Of a stretch of DNA of 13,920 nucleotides, positions 1-10,300 are shown one piece after another (the first letter of the stretch is position 1; each line of letters begins with the position of its first letter). Source of the DNA: Euperipatoides rowelli (Eukaryota; Onychophora; Udeonychophora; Euonychophora; Peripatopsidae). The DNA lies in the NCBI GenBank assembly GCA_003024985.2, contig PXIH01S0036284.1. One strand, written 5' to 3'. The notes beneath the pieces were generated by a model, which worked only from the letters and a program-made list of their open reading frames with translations, searched no databases and had not been told where the DNA came from. The translations under genes and the position numbers were made by a program.

Positions 1-530
1 TTCATTTTTTTTTAAACAAAGAGGTGTATCAAATCATAAACTCTTAAAATAAGAGATTGTAGTCCTATGAACAATTTCCAATATTTAATTATGGTAAATT
101 TGGTTTGACATTCCTATTTTTTATAGGAAAAATTTTCTGCATACTTTTAAAACATATGGAGCCATCTACTGTACATGGGCGTCAGGAGCCTATACGGGCC
201 TCGGGGAAAAAATGTTTATGGGCCCCTTGTTCGAGAAAATGGTTAAGCTTTTTTTTCTCAGTTATGGGCAGTTTGATAGAAATTTGTGATTGTGTGGACT
301 TTTTTTGCCTTGTCACGATGGACCCGGCTACTTTTGCTCCCCCCCCCCCCCTCTCGTCAGGCCTGGCAATAAGCTTGAACTATAGCTGCAACGGCAAAAT
401 TGATCAGTCAATTTGTGATACGGGAAGAATTTTACCCCAAGTATTTAAAGGAAAGGATAAATAGAATTTTAAAATGTTCAAAATTTAAGTGAAGGCAGAA
501 ACACAGACCAAAAATTAGATAGTCCTGTAT
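1..530. other. Intergenic or intron 3 sequence with GC-rich blocks
   Basis: No supportable gene is present. An AT-rich background is interrupted by GC-rich patches (about 170-235 and 320-365) that include a run of 13 C at 339-351. Such patches resemble the subterminal parts of DNA transposons, but I found no matching ends. An open frame on the plus strand at 105-464 reads through the C run and looks like chance. If SEC22B continues leftwards, this is intron 3. Confidence 0.5.
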
Positions 531-905
531 TCATATACAGTATATAAAAAGTGCATTATGTTAATAGAAGCCTCGGTAATAAATTATAGGGATAAAGTGC
601 TATCTGGATGGGTTATGAACTTGCAATGTAAAGTGTTGTTAAAGTGTATTCCAGGGTATAGGTATGTATAGGACCCTACTGAGTTGACATGTGTAACAAG
701 TGGATGGTCCATCTGGTTAGAGTTTGTATAAGATTGAATGTAATCGAAAAATATTGTATAATTTGTAAATATTGTATAGTTTGGAAATGTATGGCCAAAC
801 CTGAAGTGCCTTGTACTGTATATAGTAATGTACTTTGTAGATTGAATTGTAGGGTGGAAAAGCAAAATTGCTTACCAACACCTATTTTTAAATAAATAAA
901 TAAAT
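531..905 (+). mobile_element. Possible 3' tail of a non-LTR retrotransposon
   Basis: A T/G-rich stretch with many GTAT and TTGTA words ends in a short TAAA/AAAT tail at about 889-905 (TTTTTAAATAAATAAATAAA). Several LINE clades (CR1 and L2 types) end in such short simple repeats. No reverse transcriptase coding sequence and no clear target duplication are visible, so a host 3' UTR or unrelated sequence is also possible. Confidence 0.3.
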
Positions 906-969
906 ATTTTTAATCTCTAGCTTCAACATATCTCCTTTTTTGGAAATATTGGTGCTTGTCTTAGTCCAT

Positions 970-1158
970 ATTAAGAAATAACTTAGGTAATATTAAGAAA
1001 TAACTTAGGTAATATTAAGAAATAACTTAGGTAATATTAAGAAATAACTTAGGTAATATTAANAAATAACTTAGGTAATATTAAGAAATAACTTAGGTAA
1101 TATTAAGAAATAACTTAGGTAATATTAAGAAATAACTTAGGTAATATTAAGAAATAAC
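970..1158. repeat. Tandem array of a 22-bp unit, about 8.6 copies
   Basis: The unit ATTAAGAAATAACTTAGGTAAT starts at 970, 992, 1014, 1036, 1058, 1080, 1102, 1124 and 1146, and the last copy stops after 13 bases. Copies appear identical apart from an N at 1063. The array begins about 80 bases inside SEC22B intron 3. Near-identity points to recent expansion, and the exact copy number may be an assembly artefact. Confidence 0.97.
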
Positions 1159-1236
1159 ATTCCATATTAATAAGAAAAAAAGCCGTAATAAAAAAAAAAT
1201 CATTCATTCATGATTTTCAATGAACTAAATACTTAC

Positions 1237-1397
1237 CAAATTCTATGAAACTATATGGCCGACTAACAGTGCTCACTCTCTTGCCGTACTGAGTACTGAA
1301 TTCATTTTGAATATCTTCTAAAAATGCAAAAGCTAATCTTTTGGAAAAATTCTTTTCACAAAGAATCAAGTAACACACTTCATTGTCAATTAAATAG
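1237..1397 (-). CDS. SEC22B: SEC22B exon 3 (residues 62-115, end of longin domain)
   Basis: The acceptor is a long pyrimidine tract ending TTTCCAG, and the donor is TTTG|GTAAGT. The exon finishes His62 and then encodes 53 codons from [14 protein letters not shown] to [11 protein letters not shown], with one G left over. Family members continue with Asp-Thr-Phe, so the next exon should begin with AT or AC. I found no matching exon between base 1 and 1236 on the minus strand, so the gene runs off the left edge. Confidence 0.95.
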
Positions 1398-4300
1398 CTG
1401 GAAAAAAAGAAAAAACATTAGAAAAATGAATAAATACCAGACAAAAGCAATCGATATAAAATCCTCAACTTTGCTTAAATTTACTATAACTTGCATGCAA
1501 TAAGCAGTCAAAAATGATAAATATTTCACTCTTATTCTGATTTGATCCCCATCCCATATTTCCTTCTAGATATTTTAATAAAAACACATTTGCAAATTGA
1601 CGCTAAGAATACAAGTCTAAAGCTATGTTTACACTGGCATTTTATAATGTGAATCTTCAAGCAACGCTGAAAACCTATTGCAAAATTTCACTAGAATCAC
1701 TTGCGGTACACGATTCGGTAAGGTGTTGTAAAACAGAATGAAATGAAGAATAAACATGTAAACAAATTATGTTCACAAAAGAATTAATTTACGTTTGAAC
1801 ATTATATCTTCTCTCAATGATGCTTTAACCTAATCATTCCAAATGGCACAATTTCTATAATAAATATGGATACATAAAATTCCATAATATTTACCTCTTA
1901 CTCTGCATTCAATACTCTAGTGCAGTGTTTCTTAATCTTTTTATCATCGCAGCCCGATCGATAATTTTACGTGAACCGTGAGAGAATGAATTATGTTTAG
2001 TTAAGCTGCGTTTTTTAAAAATACCCGAGGTGTCAGAGAACTATAGAGAAAGCTCTGAATCTGGAAAAGTCTAATTTTAAAAAAATTGGAGATTCTCTAT
2101 TGTGGATTTTAATAATCTCTGACGAACTCGGAGAACAAGTCACTGACTTCTCCAAGAAAAAGCATCAAGATTCGGAGAAGTACCCACAATGCATTGTAAC
2201 AATCAAAATCCAAAATGGAGGAAAATTAACTTTATTGAAATTTACGTGTGTCAAATATGATGTAAATGGTCTAACCTATGTCTAGGCACTACTTGCTCTC
2301 CATAATTTTCTTATTTTGACTATACATGATCTTCTACAATGGCGATGACTATTTTTTAAATGTTGAAAAATGTATTATTTCCAGTATTATTGAGATAGCA
2401 ATAGCTACCATCTATGTCTTGGTGGCACAGATAGCAAGCATGACTTTAAAATGGATAACCCAGACATCATATGTACGAATCAGTGAGCTCTATATATAGA
2501 GAGAGGTCACTGGTACAAATGCTGCCACGGACATGTTTTTTTTTTTCTGTCTGACAGCAGACCTTTAAAAGCACCTTCAGGCGATAGTTTAACCAAATTT
2601 AGGCTTTTAACAGCTTTTTTTTACTGTACGATTTTCCTCCTTTCGTCGCCATCTGTTAGCGTATTTTAATAATCTCGGACTAAGTCTCACTTTATATTCG
2701 GTTAGTTCTCTGTGACATTACAATTTCTCGGTGCTTAAGCTCGGATATTTTTAAAAAACTTAGCCTTTTTAAAAGTAAGTCACAACACGGCAGTGGTGAT
2801 TGTCTCTAAACGTGAAAACGTTAATATGTTCTTAACACCGTTAAAAAATTGCAATCACAGTTGGTAGAGTTAGCCTTTACAAGTGATATTAAACTTTGTC
2901 ATAGTTTGACTTTATGAAGTAAAGTCATTATTTATTTAGTTTTAATTTTTTTTTTTTACTGATCCTCTTTAATATTACATCCTTAATCTCATCATTTAAT
3001 AACAACAACTAGCAATGATAATATCGTAATAATAATGCAATATAAAGATGTACGGTATATGTATACTTTTGTTGTTTTTTCTTCTTCTTTGTTTTCTCAA
3101 TTTTTGGGATTCATTTTTGGTTTTCATTGTCATTTTAGATAGTTTGTATTAGAGTTGTATTTTGTGTGTTTTGTTTCTTGAGCAATGACCGTAGCTATTG
3201 CATTTGTGTTCAAGTCAACGGCTGCAACTGTACAAGCTTCGGCTTAAACTTTAAGAAAAATAAATAAATAAATGTATTTTTTTTAACGGATGTTTTTCTG
3301 TGGACCGGTGAATTTTTTCCATTAACCGTCACCGGTCCATGCACTGGTGGTTGAAAAACACTACTCTAGTGACGTTTAGGCTGGTAAAAGTTTCATTTTA
3401 TATATATTCTAAACTTAAATTTTTTAAAAGTTTGTCAGTGCATTTTGCCATGATTAAAATGTTTTAGACACTTCCGCATTGTGAGCGACACAAATAATAA
3501 TTCATCGGTAAAATGGAAATTCGTGGGACTAGTTTCAATTGGATATTTAACTTGTATTGGATATGATCATTTACTTTAACTTCATTTTTTTAGTACTGCT
3601 AAAGGATTTGATGATGAAATTCTAGAATTCTTACAAAGTGAACTATAATTTTCATTAATAGTGCTATAATATGGAGAAGAAAAAAAGTATGACTATGTCA
3701 AATAAGAAAATTACTTGTTTTAAATCAGCAAGGTTAGTTTTATTACGTTTTATAATGATCTTTTAGTTTTTTTTTACATTGTTATCCAATAATAAGTCTG
3801 CTTTTTTCATCTATTGATGAATTAGTTTTAAAATTATTTTATTGTTTATGCAAATATAATTTTTTTTTTGTAGTTTTATTATAATGCAGCCCAATTTAAT
3901 AAAGTTATGCTTTACACCATTTGGTCATTTTACTATTGGAGTTCTGCGTTAACATTTTGTTATCTGTTACTTACAATTTTTTCTTAAGTTTGTTCACTAT
4001 TTGTAACATGTAACAAGCAGTTGATAAAGAGTTAATCACATTTTTTTTAGACTAGTAGTATTGAAGACCATCATTTTAATTTACATATGACAACATACAA
4101 ATGAAATAATAATTTTATGCCAACAAAGGATTTAAATCATTTCACAAGATTAATATATAGTATAACAATGTACAGTACATAAAAAAATAATCTAAATTTA
4201 ATAATTTTTCAATATTTCACTGCCATCCCATATATTTTGCCATATAATAATAATATGGGATGGCAGAATTTTTATATCGCTTACTTTTTACATTAGAAAT

Positions 4301-7300
4301 TGGATGAAATTTCCGTAATCTTACATTCACACCAGATCTTTCAAAATAGGTCTGTGGAGAGTAAGAAGGAAATTTTTTGAAAAACAAAACTCTGAACAAA
4401 TTTAAACTTGAGAGTTTCTAGAAACATATTGCTAAGGATTTAAAATCAGCAAATCAAGAACTTTGACTGCCTGTTTTATATTGATCACCTATAATTAACC
4501 TCATGCCTTTATTTTAAACCCTCTCAAATTGATTCTAAATTATCATAGAAAATTAACAGGATATCTGCTGAAAATGTCATGATGATAACATCGTCAACAA
4601 AACATTGTGGTAGATGTTTGCTAATCTACTAGTCAGCCTATATGCTTTTAGAGCATATCTCCTCAGGGTAATCAGCTAGACTCCCCTCATGAGTAAAGGC
4701 TGCTTTTTGGACTTCTGCGCAATGCATATCTAGTGATCTCAATCGTTTTTTCATTACTAGCCTAGACATCTAGTAATTAAACATTGTTTTATAATTATGT
4801 GAATCGGTACTGTATTGAATTTCATCTAAAACCCTCATAATGTCAGAACACTAATTGATCAGCTCTCCGATATTATGAAGGCTTTAGATGAAATTGAATT
4901 TAACAGTTTACCTAATACGTTATTTGCAAAATTTAGTAACTGTATTTAATTAATAGAAATCGATGCTACTAAATAAATCAGTGATTGAATTGCTAGATAT
5001 GAGGAATCCTAAAACCATCAAGGATTTCAGTGTGTATCCTTGGGTATACCTTAACATAAATTTTTCTACTACGTTTTTTTTGTTAATCATTATATAACAA
5101 GAGTTTAATTTGTTGCTAATGTTTTGTACATGATGGTTTTCTCACGTTAATCATGCTGTTACCAATAACAGTGTGATTAACGTGACCATATGTCCCGTTT
5201 TGAATGAGACCATTCCGTTTTTAGGTAGCCTATCCCGTTGTCCCCAAGCACAGCTTTGGGATGCCGAAATGTCCCGTTTTCAGAAAGAGAGCAACCCACT
5301 GTAACAATTCCAAAAAGAAAGCGTGAAAAATCACAAAATCAGACATTAGCGCCTTGTAGCGTGGCGAAGACGGCATGCGCAATATGTCTCACACATATGC
5401 CAGTTGGTCAGAAGCCTGCTAGCTAGCTCGCTCCTTCAGTTGCGAATACGCGTAGACAGCTGCGCATCTTTCTTGATGATTATTGTTTTTTATCGACGTG
5501 TGTTATTGCAAAATATTTATAATGAAAAATATAGTTTCTTTGACTTTTTTTTCCTTACAAGCAAAAAAAAAAAAACCTTATCAAAATATATACAATCAAA
5601 ATCAGTAGATGTCCCGTTTTTAGGGGGGAAAAAAATGGCCACGTTAAGCACGATTGATGCAAGTTGATAATCACAAAATTAAAAAAAAATAAATACAAAC
5701 GAATACTTACTGAAAAATTAAAGGGCCCGTTTCTAAACTACATCTGGTAGGTGACTGTTCATTAAGTTTCCGGAAGAGTGCCTTGGCTTGATTCTGATAT
5801 TCTATAAGACCACGCCCCATCTAATAAAATAAAAAATAAAATGGCTTAGAAAATTATACCCTGTTTTTTTATATCTCTTAACAAATAATACTGTTTCTTG
5901 CTGGATAATACTTGCATCTAATAGTCCTAAATAATCAAGTAGAAAATAAGCAGTTTAAGCTCGGCAATTTGCTAACCAAAAATACTTGACATGCATTCAA
6001 CGTTAAATTTAATTCAGCTTTAATTGTAATTGCTCCTACCATAGAATGTCATCAAAGTGCACCCCACAAAATAAGTGCACCACCCCTATTTCTCACCCAA
6101 AGTTAGGTAAAGTGGTCATCGTGAAACAAGTGTGCTGTCACCACACTAGTACTTTACCAGTGTCTTGATCTCAGACCTACCATTGTCATGCAGCCCCCAA
6201 AACAGCCAATCAGAGGTCGCTTGCATTCTATCTGCAAGCCGACCTCTGATTGGCAGTTATTTTATTTATTTATTGATGCTTTAATATTTAAGTTGGAGTT
6301 AGGGTCAAAGTGCAGTTAAGGTTAGAGAGCTATTATTTTCATGTTGGAGTTAGGGTCACTTTACCATTAAGATTAGTAGATCGTCTAATAGGCTGCAGGA
6401 CAATGGTAGATCTGAGATCCAGACATTAGTGAATCTTTTAAATGACACTGAAAGAAATCCAAGCAGTGCCATGCAACTGCATCCCCCTAGTTTTTATCTT
6501 ATCTAAGGTTCAGGAGAGCGCTTACATGTAAGCTAAGCCGAATAAGTGCACCGTTTTGAAAAACAAGTTTTTTAAAGAATTATAATTCTAGCTAATCAAG
6601 TGCACTAGGCAGTTTCACAGTGTATTATGGTAAATCTAAGGTTCACTAGTATTGTGTTAAATTGGAGTCCTGGGCAATTTTGCAGTACATTGTGGTAAAT
6701 CTAAGGTTCACTAGTATGGTGTTAAATTAGTGCACTAGGCAGTTTCACAGTGTATTATGGTAAATCTAAGGTTCAATAGTATGGCACCCCCCCCCCCCCC
6801 CTTTCCTATAAACAAATGAGTGCGCATTTGATCAGCATTTTATGGTACTGTTATTTCTATTTTTGGCCACAGAGTACGCTTCAACTCTCACCATTAAAAA
6901 AAAAAGGATGACAAACTTAACTTTTTATAAATGTAAATATTCCCCCTTTGTTAAAATTATTCCTTGAACAGTGTATACTAGTGTCTGGGTAAGAGGTTTA
7001 TCCACATAGATTGCTCGAAAAACAACCATTAGGTATGCGTATGACAATGTTGGAACATTATTTATTAAAACAGCATTTTAAATCGGCAGTCTATTTATTT
7101 TATAGTTTTAATCTTCACCCCGATCCGATGAAGATATGACTCAACTCAAACCCAAATTAATTAATGGAATAAACCTGCTTAATCATTTTTACATTAGCCT
7201 ATTTCCTTCAATAGGTTACAATCATTAACCAATCAACGATTGCTTCTGGAGTGATCCTGAGTATAAGCTTGCTAGGCAGAAACTATACAGTTTTTTTTTT

Positions 7301-10300
7301 NNNNAACATTTTATTTGTAGCAATGTCAAATCTTTGCAAACTTATAACTCTACTTCCAATAAAGTTAGCGGTCTGAAATTTTGAACGCGTTTATACCATG
7401 TCTAGAATGCTTTGGAGTTATTTTTTAATCATTATATCTTTCAGCTCTCTTATTCCATCTACTTGATCAGAATCCGATTCAATTCTTTTTCTTGAAAATA
7501 CTACATATTTCACAAAAGCTGTGTGTTGAGTTTTATATTTTCTATCTCCATTAAGCAACTAAGGACCTGACAAGTTTTTATTTTAATATTTATGAAACTG
7601 ATAACCACTTAAAAAGCAAACTTTTGAGTTGATGGAACACAATTTGCTGATTCAATATCTAGTAGCAGTTGAAAAATACCCTATGCATTTAATATGCCAT
7701 AAAATTATTTGCTGGTCTATTTGTGAGTTGACGAGTTCAATTATAATTTGATTTTTAAGTTTATTTTTTGCAACAAGTGTTGATAACTTTTGGATCAAGA
7801 AAAGCTATAAAGTGTAAATATATATATTTTAAATTACCAGATTATTGACCCAATCTGTTGGCTGTAATACCATATTTACTTACAGTACTTTTTATTTCAA
7901 ATAGGCTATTATTTTATTACTGTATCATGCAACCTCAAAGATTTTCTTTTATCTATCCTATCACAATCAATGATCTAAAAATATAAAGTACTTCAAATCA
8001 TTGGTCACAACTTTGTCTCATTTTTTTATTTGATTGAAAATGGCCAGGTTCTTTAAAATTAAAAACAATTATTTTCATTAGAAATTTTTCTTACTTTATA
8101 GGTCTACTCATGTTTTAAGTTACAGTTATTTATTCCAGGGTCGAACTGGCCTGCAGGACTACTGGGAAAAATCCCTGGTGGCTCCAGGCATGTACAGTAT
8201 GTAGTCTTGCTTATGACTGACGGCTCAATGTGACAATTTCAGTACCACCTACAGAACAGTTTTACTTGCACTACTGAGTACTAAAATTTTATTGCATAAA
8301 GAATCCAAACAAACATCAATTGTCACAAACGAGTCCACTTAATTTGATTATCTGATTGACACAATAGCTTAACTAATTGCTTCAAAGAAACCGTCTTCCT
8401 CTAGATTTCTTAGAAATTAGTATGACTTTAAACACATTTCTAGTTTGTTAAGCAAATCTCTGAAATCATATATGATTGAATTATTGGAATGCTGCATACT
8501 TACCATCAATTTAGTGATAGTTCCGAGTTATCCATTTAAGATGAACTAGTTCACATACTCACTCACCAAAATGAGTCATTCATAAGTCATTCAGGAATTT
8601 CATGAGTTCTCATGCAAATCATGGAGATTTAGCTTTTTTTAGCAACAAAGTTTACATTTGATAAACATGTATTGCTTGGGATATTATATAAACATTTAAT
8701 TTTTTTAATGGCGGCATGAACGATCTGATCTTTTCATACGAGTGGAGAGAGTGAGCGCTCACAACTTTTTTTTTTTTTTTAAATTGTAAAGAAATTTTTT
8801 TTTAAAATATTAAATGCATGATCATTCACCTCAGAATCAAGACAAGACTTCACTATTAAAAAGTACAGCATATGTTAATGCTAAACTTTTTATTTATTAA
8901 TTTGAAGCAAACTTATCTCAAGAAGAGACAAGGTAAAGACCAAAAAAAAGGTGAACACAATATATAAAAAGAAATGTATTATACAGTGCTCCTACCGACC
9001 TTTTAAAAAAATAGAACAAAATCCTGGATTTATAGTACTGGTACATTTTGGTAAATATAAGACATAAACAAATACACAGGAAACGGTGACCCCTTCACCT
9101 CAATAGGAATAGACTTCATATCTTTGCAAACCAGTTTAGTTTACAGATAAATGTTTTAATTCTTGGCACTTTTCCCAATCTGCCAATCTAATTACAAATT
9201 ATAGAAATCAATTTTAGTTTTTTTACAAAAATGTTTTGTACTTAAAATAGGCCTACATGATTACAAAAAAAATATTTGTAATTACATATAACAAAACACA
9301 TAATTTTTGGGTTCACTGTCTTTTCTTTCTAAGGGCAGTTTGATTCTGAGCATCACAAATCATTTTGTTACTACGCTCTATGAGAGCACGGGCAGCAATC
9401 CTTTCTCCCATATTTGTAGTCTTCAGAGCAATCGAGATACGACTGCTATCCACCTTAAGCAACTTTTCCCCATCTTTAAGCATAATCCCAACCTCTTTTT
9501 TCTTAGAAATTTCTTCTACCTTGCATTTTTCAGCCATTTTAGCCTGTCGCTTCTTGTTTCTTCTTTGCTTCAACTTCCTGTTTGACAGTCAAAGCAGATT
9601 TATAATTAGCATTGGCATTTATAATGGCTTTCGGAGTTTTAGAGGTGACGGGAACAGCAGACACATTTCCACAATAAAGTCCGACTTCTTGACTAGTTTG
9701 AAAGCCTTTGATTGATTCTGTAGACAAGCAAGAGAATTTTCGATTAACAGGGTTATTATCCATTAAAAATCCTTTCTCTCTATGATGCTCTAACCATGTG
9801 ACAAGGTTAGGGCTGCTTTAACAAATTTACTCAGTGTTGGATATTTGGGCGGACAAAAGGCACCAGTAGGCCTACGATTAAAAATCCTTGCCCAGTATGT
9901 CAATTGAATACTTTATTACCAGATCACCAGCCTCATTCAGTCTCCTTTTCCATTACATTATTAGTACTATAGACACCACTCAGTAAGCAGACAATCTACA
10001 TCACTTTCCTTAATGACAAGTAGGTGTTCCTCAGCCACTTTCCTGATGCATGTTTGCGAGACATCAGACATTCGAAAAAGCAGGTGTAAGCATTGCAAAT
10101 TTTGTAACACCACATTATTCAGCGGAACTAGCTGACAAGTAGGCTACTTTGAGCATGATTTTAAGAACTTAAGAGCACCATGAAAAAATCCCTTAGAATC
10201 AATTTATTTTTAATTTAGTTTCTTCATAAAAGCATGAATTATCTGGAACATTGGATAACTGAATTTCTATAAATTTTAAAATAAAACCATTTATTTTAAG

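Larger units (their letters stand above)
1923..3363. mobile_element. hAT-like non-autonomous DNA transposon, 1441 bp
   Basis: The element sits in SEC22B intron 2. Its left end reads CAGTGTTTCTTAATC, and the complement of its right end reads TAGTGTTTTTCAACC. These agree at 11 of 15 positions and all four differences are C/T. Direct copies of CTCTAGTG lie at 1915-1922 and 3364-3371, an 8-bp target duplication as expected for the hAT superfamily. No transposase frame was found inside, so it was presumably mobilised in trans. It also contains an inner inverted repeat and a LINE-like tail, so it may be a composite. Confidence 0.85.

Noticed and set aside
105-464. Open frame of 119 codons on the plus strand
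   Set aside because: It reads through the 13-C run as polyproline, has no recognisable domain or splice context, and lies in repeat-like sequence.
584-895. Overlapping open frames on both strands
   Set aside because: They are low in complexity (Tyr/Ile/Thr-rich), antiparallel to each other, and inside a possible retrotransposon tail; there is no similarity to the missing SEC22B SNARE exon.
970-1158. Regular repeats that might suggest a CRISPR array
   Set aside because: The 22-bp units are directly joined without spacers, and the context is an animal intron.
1640-1770. Possible further MITE suggested by TGTTTACACTGG and ATGTAAAC words
   Set aside because: The inverted match is only a few bases and no duplication or second end was found.
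2100-2285. 61-codon open frame inside the hAT-like element
   Set aside because: It is too short, has no transposase motif, and is consistent with chance in a non-coding element.
8887-8905. Possible polyadenylation signal AATAAATAAAAA on the minus strand downstream of the transposase remnant
   Set aside because: The word is common by chance in such AT-rich DNA, and the upstream gene is broken, so a functional signal cannot be supported.
9307-9715. Plus-strand open frames of 92 and 116 codons
   Set aside because: They are antisense shadows of the minus-strand transposase-like remnant.
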